This document shows, in pieces, positions 43,352 to 55,680 of a stretch of DNA of 64,000 bases. Both the position numbers and the translations under genes were made by a program. Positions within the stretch are counted from its first letter, which is position 1; the number at the start of each line of letters is the position of its first letter. The notes under the pieces are model-generated. The model was not told the DNA's origin. It did not search any database and saw only the letters and a list, made by a program, of their open reading frames with translations. This DNA comes from Molossus alvarezi (lineage: Eukaryota > Chordata > Mammalia > Chiroptera > Molossidae). The DNA is taken from NCBI GenBank assembly GCA_037176705.1, contig CM073899.1:1674001-1738000 (forward strand), in the 5' to 3' direction.

Positions 43352-45309
43352 TTCTCTTGTGTTTGTTTTTTTTTTTCTTTCTATTTCTTACACATTTAGA
43401 CTGTAAACAACTTAAGCTCTGTGTGTAGCTGCCACACGGCATCCAATGTGTTCTGGACATAAGGATACTCAGTGAATAGTAAGATTTTATCAATTTGTTG
43501 CTTGAAAAAAATTTTAGGAAACCGTTAATTTAGCCCTCTGGTCTTGATGATAAAGAAACAGTCTTGGGAAGGATGAGATGTTCACCCAAGGTCAAAGGCA
43601 AGGTCAAAGGTGGTGATGGTGCCATGACTCAGTTCAGTGCCTGGTTCTTCTCACCAGGCTTCTTGATTGATAGATTGAGTTTTCGTTTTCTTAGGAGCTT
43701 ACTGGGCTTTTTTAAAAAGCTGGATTCATTTAAATGTTTTACACATTCTAATTGCCCATAATTATAGAAAATGTCTCAGATGATATAATTTTGAACTAGG
43801 CCTTTGTTCTGTCATTTGTCATTGATACAGATGACAGAAATAGAATGTGTATTAGAAATGTCAAGTATATTGGGATGGTGACATTTTATGTAAGTGTATA
43901 ATTAAATCATACTTTGGAAGACCCGATAATCCCTATCTCCAAAGAAAATGGATTATATTTGAGAACACTTTGAGGGGGCTCCAACGGGCATTCCATAATT
44001 CAGAAGCAGCTTTATGTGTTATCCCAGGGCCGCCAAGGAGGGAGAAAGATGGTTTCATGACGAAGACGTCCAAAGTCCAAAGATGTCTAAGTGCTTCCCC
44101 GAGGCACAGGGCAGGCGCTCCTTTCATTCCTGACAGCGTGTCCTGGGGCCGAGAGCAAACTGCTCACCTTCATTACTAACACTGGCAGGGATAAGATCCA
44201 GTATGGGATTAATTGGAAAAATGTTTGCTTGCTGGAAAATGCCAGCACTCATCAGCTGCAGGCGGCCCACTGACGTGTCGCCTCAGCACGGAGGGGTGGC
44301 CACACCGGCCCCTCCCTGCTTGCGGGCAGCTGCACCTCGCCAGAGCGCTCGGCCGGCAGAGGGGAGCAGGGGCGATCATCTTTGAGGACTTGAGCCCATC
44401 CTGGTTCTACGCACAGTGATTTGAGTGGACTCCCAGGGGCGAGAACTGACGACCGAAAGCAGTGTTGTAGGAGAGCGTGAACTTCCATTTTTGGCCTTTG
44501 CGAATCAGCTGTAAAAACAAACACACAAGAACACTAGTAAAAATCCTGAGCAGGATTACTTCACAATGATATGCCCCCAAAACGAACAAACTTACTGTTC
44601 CTGTTTGGACTGTGCGCTCTGCACGCCTCTGCGGTGGGCGTTGCTGTGTTTCTGTGGCTTCTCCACGCCGCGTCCTGAGGGGCTGTACAGGCGCTGGAGT
44701 GGCGGCTGAAGGACACACACATGGGCCAAACACTGTTTCCTTCCAGATCCATTGTTCCTCTGACTTTCCAGGGACCAGTGATGGGAAACTTCTGGAAATC
44801 ATAAACATATATTTTTCCTGTGGGTACAGGATATCACTTAAGACACTTGTAACTGTTCCCTGGGTGAGCCTTACCTGTTCTCATTAGTGTCCAAAGTTGC
44901 AGCTAAAATGGCAGAGATTTTCTCACAAGAGACAAAAAATGTTTGGTCTACACGGCAAACTATTTTGATATATACTCATTGGGGAACAAAATAGATCAAG
45001 GAGATATGGGTAGGTAATGCAGATAATTCGTTGTTAGTATTTTTACTAGCTAGTAATCTCAGAGCAGTAATCTAAGACTTTACTTCTGATTAGTTTAAGT
45101 AGTCAATTCAGAGATAGCAAGACACCCATCGTTAAGAGAAAGAAGAAAAACGTCTATTTATCTATCTTATCTCTATTTATCTATCTGTCAGTCAATAAAG
45201 CAGAAACCACACTTAGAATTTAAGAGAGAGGACTTGATTCAGGGAGTTGTGTACACACATGAGTGAAAGGGGGAAACTGAGGTATCCTAGAAATTTGTAA
45301 GTGTGGGAA
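43352..45309. other. Unique sequence, no gene seen
   Basis: No gene recognised. 44270-44400 is GC-rich. A duplicated AGGTCAAAGG site lies at 43589-43610. Confidence 0.4.
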
Positions 45310-45320
45310 GGACAGTCACT

Positions 45321-45537
45321 TAAAAAGTTTTTTTTCTTTATTGATTTTAGAGAGAGAGGAAGGGAGAGGAAGAGAGAGAGAGAGAAACATCAATGAGAGA
45401 GAACATTGATTGGCCGCCTCCTGCACGCCCCCCCTGGGGATGGGGCCCACAACCTGGGCATGTGCCCTGACCGGGAATTGAACTGGGACCTCTTGGTGCA
45501 GGGTCGAGGCTCAGCCACTGAGCACACTGGCCGGGTG
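45321..45537 (-). mobile_element. Ves SINE, subfamily A
   Basis: Complete minus-strand copy from T-rich tail to head (CACTGAGCACACTGGCCGGG). A perfect TSD, GGACAGTCACT, lies at 45310-45320 and 45538-45548. Confidence 0.96.
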
Positions 45538-45548
45538 GGACAGTCACT

Positions 45549-45708
45549 CTTGAAGTGACTGGGGGAAAGGTCTCTGCAGGGCTGCTTCACTGGCCTTTGA
45601 AGGGGAGCACAACCCAGGGTGTGCTCGGAGCTCTGTGGCCCAGCCCAGCAGCTTCTCAGACTGCCCAGAGGGGCACTTGGGCTTCCAGAGACGGCCAGAT
45701 GGCTGGCT
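45549..45708. other. Short unique segment before the array
   Basis: No gene. A GGCTGGCTGGATGTTGGGAT stretch at its end leads into the array and may be its degenerate edge. Confidence 0.5.
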
Positions 45709-48700
45709 GGATGTTGGGATGGATATTTGTATGTATGTATGCATGTATGTATGTTTGGATAGGTAGATGGGTGGATGTTTGGATGGATATTTGTATGTAT
45801 GTATGTTTGGATAGGTAGATGGGTGGATGTTTGGATGGATATTTGTATGCATGCATGTATGTATGTATGTTTGGATAGGTAGATGGATGGATGTTTGGAT
45901 GGATATTTGTATGCATGTATGTATGTATGTATGTTTGGATAGGTAGATGGGTGGATGTTTGGATGGATATTTGTATGTATGTATGTTTGGATAGGTAGAT
46001 GGATGGATGTTTGGATGGATATTTGTATGCATGCATGTATGTATGTATGTTTGGATAGGTAGATGGGTGGATGTTTGGATGGATATTTGTATGCATGTAT
46101 GTATGTATGTATGTTTGGATAGGTAGATGGGTGGATGTTTGGATGGATATTTGTATGCATGCATGTATGTATGTATGTTTGGATAGGTAGATGGGTGGAT
46201 GTTTGGATGGATATTTGTATGCATGCATGTATGTATGTATGTTTGGATAGGTAGATGGGTGGATGTTTGGATGGATATTTGTATGCATGTATGTATGTAT
46301 GTATGTTTGGATAGGTAGATGGGTGGATGTTTGGATGGATATTTGTATGCATGTATGTATGTATGTATGTTTGGATAGGTAGATGGATGGATGTTTGGAT
46401 GGATATTTGTATGTATGTATGTTTGGATAGGTAGATGGGTGGATGTTTGGATGGATATTTGTATGCATGCATGTATGTATGTATGTTTGGATAGGTAGAT
46501 GGGTGGATGTTTGGATGGATATTTGTATGCATGCATGTATGTATGTATGTTTGGATAGGTAGATGGGTGGATGTTTGGATGGATATTTGTATGCATGCAT
46601 GTATGTATGTATGTTTGGATAGGTAGATGGGTGGATGTTTGGATGGATATTTGTATGTATGTATGTATGTATGTTTGGATAGGTAGATGGGTGGATGTTT
46701 GGATGGATATTTATATGTATGTATGTTTGGATAGGTAGATGGGTGGATGTTTGGATGGATATTTGTATGCATGTATGTATGTATGTTTGGATAGGTAGAT
46801 GGATGGATGTTTGGATGGATATTTGTATGCATGCATGTATGTATGTATGTTTGGATAGGTAGATGGGTGGATGTTTGGATGGATATTTGTATGCATGTAT
46901 GTATGTATGTATGTTTGGATAGGTAGATGGGTGGATGTTTGGATGGATATTTGTATGCATGCATGTATGTATGTATGTTTGGATAGGTAGATGGATGGAT
47001 GTTTGGATGGATATTTGTATGCATGTATGTATGTATGTATGTTTGGATAGGTAGATGGGTGGATGTTTGGATGGATATTTGTATGCATGTATGTTTGGAT
47101 AGGTAGATGGGTGGATGTTTGGATGGATATTTGTATGCATGCATGTATGTATGTATGTTTGGATAGGTAGATGGGTGGATGTTTGGATGGATATTTGTAT
47201 GCATGTATGTATGTATGTATGTTTGGATAGGTAGATGGGTGGATGTTTGGATGGATATTTGTATGCATGTATGTATGTATGTTTGGATAGGTAGATGGGT
47301 GGATGTTTGGATGGATATTTGTATGCATGTATGTATGTATGTATGTTTGGATAGGTAGATGGGTGGATGTTTGGATGGATATTTGTATGCATGCATGTAT
47401 GTATGTATGTTTGGATAGGTAGATGGATGGATGTTTGGATGGATATTTGTATGCATGTATGTATGTATGTATGTTTGGATAGGTAGATGGGTGGATGTTT
47501 GGATGGATATTTGTATGCATGTATGTTTGGATAGGTAGATGGGTGGATGTTTGGATGGATATTTGTATGCATGCATGTATGTATGTATGTTTGGATAGGT
47601 AGATGGGTGGATGTTTGGATGGATATTTGTATGCATGTATGTATGTATGTATGTTTGGATAGGTAGATGGGTGGATGTTTGGATGGATATTTGTATGCAT
47701 GTATGTATGTATGTTTGGATAGGTAGATGGGTGGATGTTTGGATGGATATTTGTATGCATGCATGTATGTATGTATGTTTGGATAGGTAGATGGGTGGAT
47801 GTTTGGATGGATATTTGTATGCATGTATGTATGTATGTATGTTTGGATAGGTAGATGGGTGGATGTTTGGATGGATATTTGTATGCATGTATGTATGTAT
47901 GTATGTTTGGATAGGTAGATGGGTGGATGTTTGGATGGATATTTGTATGCATGCATGTATGTATGTATGTTTGGATAGGTAGATGGGTGGATGATTGGAT
48001 GGATATTTGTATGTATGTATGTTTGGATAGGTAGATGGGTGGATGTTTGGATGGATATTTGTATGCATGTATGTATGTATGTATGTTTGGATAGGTAGAT
48101 GGGTGGATGTTTGGATGGATATTTGTATGTATGTATGTTTGGATAGGTAGATGGGTGGATGTTTGGATGGATATTTGTATGCATGTATGTATGTATGTAT
48201 GTTTGGATAGGTAGATGGGTGGATGTTTGGATGGATATTTGTATGCATGTATGTATGTATGTATGTTTGGATAGGTAGATGGATGGATGTTTGGATGGAT
48301 ATTTGTATGCATGCATGTATGTATGTATGTTTGGATAGGTAGATGGGTGGATGTTTGGATGGATATTTGTATGCATGTATGTATGTATGTATGTTTGGAT
48401 AGGTAGATGGGTGGATGTTTGGATGGATATTTGTATGCATGTATGTATGTATGTATGTTTGGATAGGTAGATGGGTGGATGTTTGGATGGATATTTGTAT
48501 GTATGTATGTTTGGATAGGTAGATGGGTGGATGTTTGGATGGATATTTGTATGCATGCATGTATGTATGTATGTTTGGATAGGTAGATGGGTGGATGTTT
48601 GGATGGATATTTGTATGCATGCATGTATGTATGTATGTTTGGATAGGTAGATGGGTGGATGTTTGGATGGATATTTGTATGTATGTATGTTTGGATAGGT

Positions 48701-49758
48701 AGATGGGTGGATGTTTGGATGGATATTTGTATGCATGTATGTATGTATGTATGTTTGGATAGGTAGATGGGTGGATGTTTGGATGGATATTTGTATGCAT
48801 GTATGTATGTATGTATGTTTGGATAGGTAGATGGATGGATGTTTGGATGGATATTTGTATGCATGTATGTATGTATGTATGTTTGGATAGGTAGATGGGT
48901 GGATGTTTGGATGGATATTTGTATGTATGTATGTTTGGATAGGTAGATGGGTGGATGTTTGGATGGATATTTGTATGCATGCATGTATGTATGTATGTTT
49001 GGATAGGTAGATGGGTGGATGTTTGGATGGATATTTGTATGCATGCATGTATGTATGTATGTTTGGATAGGTAGATGGGTGGATGTTTGGATGGATATTT
49101 GTATGCATGTATGTATGTATGTATGTTTGGATAGGTAGATGGGTGGATGTTTGGATGGATATTTGTATGTATGTATGTTTGGATAGGTAGATGGGTGGAT
49201 GTTTGGATGGATATTTGTATGCATGTATGTATGTATGTATGTTTGGATAGGTAGATGGGTGGATGTTTGGATGGATATTTGTATGTATGTATGTTTGGAT
49301 AGGTAGATGGGTGGATGTTTGGATGGATATTTGTATGCATGTATGTATGTATGTATGTATGTTTGGATAGGTAGATGGGTGGATGTTTGGATGGATATTT
49401 GTATGCATGTATGTATGTATGTATGTATGTTTGGATAGGTAGATGGGTGGATGTTTGGATGGATATTTGTATGCATGCATGTATGTATGTATGTTTGGAT
49501 AGGTAGATGGGTGGATGTTTGGATGGATATTTGTATGCATGTATGTATGTATGTATGTTTGGATAGGTAGATGGATGGATGTTTGGATGGATATTTGTAT
49601 GCATGTATGTATGTATGTATGTTTGGATAGGTAGATGGGTGGATGTTTGGATGGATATTTGTATGCATGTATGTATGTATGTATGTTTGGATAGGTAGAT
49701 GGGTGGATGTTTGGATGGATATTTGTATGCATGTATGTATGTTTGGATGGATGGCTGG
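45709..49758 (+). repeat. 4-kb tandem array of about 66 units (52/60/64/68 bp)
   Basis: Each unit is GGATGGATATTTGTAT, then 2-6 further tetranucleotides of GTAT or GCAT type, then GTTTGGATAGGTAGATGG and GTGGATGTTT. Unit lengths differ by multiples of four because only the tetranucleotide core varies. My hand parse gives about 46 units of 64 bp, 14 of 52, four of 60 and two of 68, summing to about 4,048 bp. A G/A variant (GATGGGTGG or GATGGATGG) and GCAT patterns mark unit types. The plus strand has no CTA, TTA or TCA inside the units, so all three minus frames stay open for 985-1404 codons; these are not genes. Confidence 0.97.
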
Positions 49759-52629
49759 ATGAACTGATGAGTTGCTGGTACTTAGGGGAGGAGGCCTAGC
49801 TGCCTGCGGTCCCTCTGAGAGTGTGAAGCAGGGTGATGGTTCCGCAGCTGAAGAAGCTCAAAGCAGGAGGCTGCTGTTTGGTAGAATAATGCCTGGTAGC
49901 AACTGGAAAACACAGTCTGTCTCCTTCTTTATACTCCTCTTAAAATAAAACCTATAAAGGAAGCCTGCAGCCAAAAGGTATGGGAATATAATTTGCAGAA
50001 AATTATGTGATAGAGAGATGGTCTGAGAGCAGAGACAGCAGGTGCATGGCAAGTTTATCTTCATCCTTGACTTTCTTCTTGGTTCAGATTTGTCCTCCCA
50101 GTAGCCTCTATTCAGACATCTCAAATAGGACATGTCTCAACAGGGCATGTGATTCTGCCCCGGCTCCCCAGGCTTCATCTCGTGTCCCCTCTCGTGTTCG
50201 GACCAGAATCTGAGGTTCTGCATCTCTCTCCTTTCCTCCCTTTCAGATGGAACCCCCCGGGAATGCTCTCTGCTTTCCCCAGCAGAATCCCGAGTCCACC
50301 TGCCATCCCCGCGGCTAAGGCTTGAGTCCCGGTCGCCCTTTCTCCTAATACTCCAGTACTCTCCTGACTCCCTGCTTTCTTGTTCGCCCAGGTGGTGAAT
50401 AAAAAAGGGAACATTTGCATTCAGTTGTTGAAGAAAAATGAGTTGATCAATAACCGTCTATAATGCATTGATACAGAAAACCAGCTAAGAGTGAATTGTT
50501 TGCTAATATATTTTGGATTTTCGTTTTAACGCTTGTTCACACATCCAAGGCACTCAGACGACTTGGTTTTGGGTCTCGGGAATGTTTTGAGAGATGACGG
50601 AGCCACTTGGGGTTGAAGGTACGGAGACAGACAGACAAGCGGCAGCTCTGACACCCCTTCTCCACGTGCCAGACATTCGTGTCAGGACTGGCCGGACCAG
50701 GGAGGACAGGGAGCTGGGGAACCGTGAGCAAGCTGCTCAGGAGAGATGCAGTGAGCGCCTTGCTCCGGGGAGGGTGTTGTGGTGGCTCAAGTTTACCGGG
50801 GAAGTTTCCAGTCCAGCGTGTTCTGTGCACGCCAAGCTCCCGGGAGTGCGGGGGGCGGGGGGGTGGTCCCGCTTTGGCAGGGGTGAGCTTTAAAGTTGGG
50901 ACAATGAACCTGTGGTGAGTGGGCAGAGGGGTGGGACGAGCTGTGAACAGCTGCAGGGCTGTGGGGACTCAGGGCCAAGGAACTGGAGGCCCTTGGGTTC
51001 CAGGAAGCACAGGAAGTCGGGATCCACGGGGGACAGACAGACATACGGTGTTAGAAATTTAGAGGACTCGGGTCTGTCCCAGCGATTCCTCCTGTTGCTG
51101 TCCTGTGGGGATCTCAGTGCTTCCTAGTTCACCCTTGTGTTTGGCTCAGAAAGAGACCTGGACCTTGCCGGGACTTGCTTTATCCCTGTCTGGGGACCTT
51201 CCTCTTGTGCCCTCCCCACACTGCCTCCTGCTGCTGCCGGGCCCCAGGATGTCTGCAAGTAAGGGATGGGGGAGACGACTGTGTCCCCGCTCTGTGCTGG
51301 GGAGGCGGGAAGACTTTCTGCAGTGTGGCCCGCACGGCCGGTGGCACTGGTGTCACGTCAGTGAACACTGGTAACCAGTGAGCTCCAGCATCTCGCGGGA
51401 AGTGTCACGGGAAACGCCGCTTGGCGAGGTCACACAGCTGGTGGGATACGAGCCAGGAGGAGTTCTGTTCGCTCAGCTCCAAGGCCAAGTCTTCATCTGC
51501 TCCTTCCTGTATGTTTTCTTTTCCTTTCTTTTCGTGTGTCCTTCCTGTTTCTACGAGGACAATGCCAGTGAGTCCTCATCCTCTTTACCTTTAAGCCAGG
51601 CCTCCCTCCCCCGCGGTGCTGTCCCTCTGGTGACCGACCCTCATCCATCGTCAGCTTCTCTCCGGGACAGAGTAGCACATCTCAAAGGTGAACAACCATG
51701 GTTCTGTGCTGTGTGGCGCATTGTAGGAGGTGGGTTTGCTGTGATGGACCGATGCCGCCTTAAACTGCTGAAGGAGAGGGGGTACGACGGGCGGGGGGCA
51801 AGTGTGGGTCTGGAAGTCTGAGAAGGTGAGAGTCGCCCGCCTAGCTGCCCCCTGACGCTGCTCAGTGTCCGGCCGATTGCACAGGTAGCCCCCGCCAGCG
51901 AATTCCAGAGCCGCCCGGGACAGCGAGCCCATGCTACTTCCGACCGTTTGACGGCACTTTGGATGTGTAGTTCAAAGTAATAGTATTCGTCATACGTTTT
52001 GAGACTGTATTATTGCTGGATATAAAACCACGTTTGGCTGAGGATAATACAGTTTTCTCATCCATGCCTCCTGTTTCTCTTCCCAGCACAGAGCGTGGGG
52101 GCAGTGTCGACAGGAAGATGAGGGGTCACTAGCAGCTGTAGGAATCCCCACCTAGGACACCACTTATCTCCGTAGCAGTGAGCCTGTAGGAGAGATGTTG
52201 AACATGGTCGTCTCTGCAGAAGGTGATGCATGCGGCTTGACCTGAGGCCGTGAGACAGGTGGGGCAGAGCTTGATCTAACAGCACGTGTGTGAATGTGGG
52301 GGGCTTGCTTTACAAACACACCCTCTTCGGTGATTGTGTTACGTCTAAGGCAGAGAGAGCCTCTCCGGATCTCGGTGCCCAGGTGGATCACTTACTGCCA
52401 GTGAGAGGGATGCAGTCTTACCATCTGTTCCTTGACAAGGTGCTTCTGGGCTTGTAATCTGCCTACACAATTTGTATCTGTAGGTTTATCTGGGAGAGTT
52501 CCTTTTTATTCAGAGTTTTTCCGTTAATAACTGTTAATTTTTTAGGTCAGTAGAGGAGAGAAAAAAATCTAGCTTTTGCCAATGCAGAAATGCAGGGTTT
52601 GGTTTCTTAGTCTGAAACTGTCCACTCCT
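49759..52629. other. Unique sequence, no gene seen
   Basis: GC content rises from about 50.2 kb. A 147-codon plus frame (51378-51821) and others have no recognisable domain or clear splice pair. Confidence 0.4.
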
Positions 52630-52863
52630 GCCCGGCCGGTGTGGCTCAGTGGTTGAGCGTCGACCCTGCACCAAGAGGTCCCAGTTCGATTCCGGTCAGG
52701 GCACATGCCCAGGTTGTGGGCCTGATCCCCAGTGGGGGGCATGCAGGAGGCGGCCAGTCGATGTTTCTATCTCATTGATGTTTCAATCTCTCTCTCCTTC
52801 TCCCTTCCTCTCTCTCTAAAAAAGAAAAAAAAAGGAAAGAAAACCAATAAAGAAAAAAAAAAT
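52630..52863 (+). mobile_element. Ves SINE, subfamily A
   Basis: Complete copy, GCCCGGCCGGTGTGGCTCAG to an A-rich tail, with box B GTTCGATTCC and CTGATCCCCAGTGGGGGGCA. TSD CTGTCCACT lies at 52618-52626 and 52864-52872. Little diverged, so a good local reference for subfamily A. Confidence 0.96.
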
Positions 52864-52872
52864 CTGTCCACT

Positions 52873-54249
52873 TGTCTGAAGCAGAGCAGTTTTGCTGAAA
52901 AAAATCACTTTTTAATCAAGAAGGTACAACCTAACCCTCCTCAAAACAACAGAAGAGTAAAAGCAAAAAGTACTTGGTTGGGATAGCTTGAGCAACACCT
53001 TTGCATTGGGTTCTTGCCACAGGCGAGACTAAGTCAGGCAGCTCTGCAGTGGACAGTGGTTTTTGCAAACTGGGACATTGCTCAGGGAAGGACAGACGGG
53101 AGGCCGCTCCTCCCCCCACTCTGCCTTCCCATGTTTCCTTACTGTCCCCTTGCACAACCTAAGCCGTGTGTCCCCGCCAGGCAGCACCTTGACTGGGCAT
53201 CGTCATGCACATTTGAATGGGAATCAGGTTCCCAGTCCCTATGAAAACCACCTGTGGAGAATTTCCTTCCAATCTCCAATCTCCGATCTCTGAAACAGCC
53301 ACAACAGATTACATTATTTTTTTAGGAAGTTAAGCTGTGCTTTATTACCTCTTTTTAAATGTTCAGAATTTATTTCCTAGTTATTTTATAGGTCATCCTC
53401 AATGACAACATTCATATCAGACCCTGGGGACCAGAGCCCATCGGTGAGGGACCTCACGGAGCTGACGTCACCACATGGCTCTGCAAACGGACCGTTGATG
53501 GGGGGGGAACCACCGTGCGAAGATGGGATCCTACAGGGTGGACGTCAGTGTGACCGACTTCAAGGCTCTGAAACTGGTCCACGGACAGAGGAGAAGGTGA
53601 CTGTGGCTGTGACTCGTGTGTCCCTCCGTCGAAGCCTCGTCACCTGCCTGGAGGAAGAAAAGTGTTTGAGAATGTTGTTAATTTAATAAGAACTCTTGTG
53701 TTGGCCCCAAGACTTCTGTTTTTGGGTGGTTTGAGCAGCATTTCCATCGGAAGGTGCTCCTTCTCCTGCAGCGAGTGCTGCGGGGACTGGGAAGGTGTGC
53801 GGCAGTGACCTCAGGAGACAGGTCAGCAGAACAAACCTGCAGAACTGGCCGTTCACCCTACAGGCCCAGGGGTGGGACTGGAGGGGCAGCGAGTCCGCCA
53901 CGGTGCCACCAGCCACCGGATTCCTCGGACCCCAGAAGGTGCAGCCACCTCGTCCCCGCCAGTGTCCACACTGCCCCCTGGTGGCTCCACTCTGCTGCGG
54001 GGCTTTCGTCCTCTGTCCTCAGTGGGCCTGTGGTTGTCTTGCTCAGTGCAGTTCTTGACAAACTGGTGACCCGCCCCCCAAGCTGGGGCCAAGAATCTCT
54101 CCGGGGCTGCATTTCAGACAAACTTGACCTCCCCCTGCTTTGTAAACACAGGAACAAACACTGGGCGCGTGTGGGAATGAAAGGGCTACAGTCGGCTACA
54201 GCTGGGTCCCAGGTGCAGTCCTGGGCTGTCCCAGGCCACGTGGGCTGTG
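52873..54249. other. Unique sequence, no gene seen
   Basis: GC-rich part 53420-54240 contains overlapping frames of up to 166 codons without a known domain. It includes a CTCF-type motif at 53971. Confidence 0.4.
53971..53984 (-). promoter_or_regulatory. CTCF-type binding motif
   Basis: The minus strand reads CCACCAGGGGGCAG, matching the core vertebrate CTCF consensus CCASYAGRKGGCRS at 14 of 14 positions. It lies in repeat-free GC-rich DNA. CTCF organises loop anchors and insulators, and the motif orientation (minus) would set loop polarity. Occupancy is unproven. Confidence 0.55.
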
Positions 54250-54675
54250 GCTGAGGTAGTCAGCATTCTTTATAGGGAGTATACCTGTAGATATATATAG
54301 ATATGAGTATATAAAGAGGTTTATTATAAGAAATTGGCTCGTGATTATGGAGGCGGCAAATCCCAAATCTCTCAAGTTCATGGCCCAGTCCAGTCCGAAG
54401 GCTGGAAGCTGCTACAGAACCCAGAAGAGCTGATGCCCGGTTTGAGGGTTGTCCGGAGAATTCTCTCCCACTTCAGGAGGGCCAGCCTTTTGTTCCATTT
54501 CGACCTTCAACTGATTGGATGAGGCCCACCACATCTGGAGGGCAATCTGCTTTACTAGGGCTACCAATTTAAATGTTAACCTCATCTAACACACCCTCTT
54601 GGAAGCACCCAGAACAGCATGTGACCAAATATCTGGGCACCCCGGCCCAGTCCACTGGCACATAGATTAATAATT
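54250..54675 (-). mobile_element. ERVL-type LTR (MLT2-like)
   Basis: The plus strand reads GGTTTATTATAAGAAATTGG, CTCGTGATTATGGAGGC, TTCAACTGATTGGATGAGGC, GGAGGGCAATCTGCTTTACT, AAATGTTAACCTCATCTAAC and CCAAATATCTGGGCACC. This is the reverse complement of a common mammalian LTR that begins with a GTGTCAACTTGACTGGGC-type start. The subfamily name is from memory. No internal viral sequence is attached. Confidence 0.75.
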
Positions 54676-55379
54676 GCAGTGACCGTCTGGCTCATTTCAC
54701 AGCAGCAGATACTCGTGCCTCGTGGGGAGCCTCTGTCCCCAGTGATTCACGCCGTGATTCCTTTACGTGACGCGCCGGTCTGCTTGTCTGCACCGCTCTC
54801 AGCGCGGGTCGGGCCTGCCCTGGCTCTATTCCCTGGCATGGTGAGTTATCGATTTTGCCATTTTACACAGCTTTACAAACTTCAGAAGGTGCTGTTTTTC
54901 TTTCCAGCAAGCTTTTATCTAAGGACAGATGAGTTGGCTAAAATGTATTTGAAAATCACTCATGTTTTCCTTAATAAGATCACAATTTTTGCATCAGACA
55001 GTCCAAGAAAGTGTTGCAATTGGATGTGATAAGTTTTTCTTCATATAGATGTATTTTTCTGAGGAGAAGGCACACACATTTCTCATTTATTTGAAGAGGT
55101 TTGTAATTCACAACCAGTTGATCACCACTGGCCCACTGTCACGCGTGACATCTCATGTTTTCAGAAGGAGATAGGGTTCAGAAATCACATCCGAGGACAT
55201 TCAGTGTACTGCTGTCCAGTAACTCACCTGTGTTTCTGTCGGCTCACTAAAACGAAGAAGAGGCGAAGATTCACAAGCAACAGAAAACAAAAGAGAAAAA
55301 TATGATTTTAATCTTCATCTTGCAGTAGATATTTCTGCCATCTTGGTGGGCTGGCATCTCTGATAGATGGAGAATTAAA
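54676..55379. other. Unique sequence, no gene seen
   Basis: Nothing recognised. Confidence 0.4.
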
Positions 55380-55680
55380 TATGTTCCTGCTTGACAACCC
55401 CCACAGAAGCTTGGCTAAATAGAAAGTCATTGAGTCAGATCAAGTGTAAACAGAGAAATTTTTCATACAAGGGCACTCCCAAAGACTTGATATTAATACG
55501 GGGCCATGATAATCAAACAATTGCTCCAAATCCTGGCTGTCAGATTAATGGGGCTGAATCAAATGATAGGAAAGCAGGCTTTTCGTATTATCTGAATCTG
55601 ATTTATGATAAAGTAAAATTTCAGACCAATAGAAATGCTAACAATTTATTTAACTAGCGATGCTGAAAGCATTATTATCT
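55380..55680. promoter_or_regulatory. Possible conserved noncoding element
   Basis: Repeat-free, AT-rich, dense in TAAT/ATTA cores (CAGATTAATGG, AATCAAACAATTGC, GATTTATGATAAAG). An 88-codon plus frame (55391-55657) covers it but resembles no protein. Composition fits a developmental enhancer. Confidence 0.28.

Noticed and set aside
45390..49732. Giant minus-strand ORFs (1404, 1358 and 985 codons)
   Set aside because: They are all the same tandem array read in three phases; no stops can occur because the repeat unit lacks them. No domain, no codon bias, and no start or splice context.
45709..49758. CRISPR-like array
   Set aside because: Units are directly adjacent without unique spacers, and the context is mammalian.
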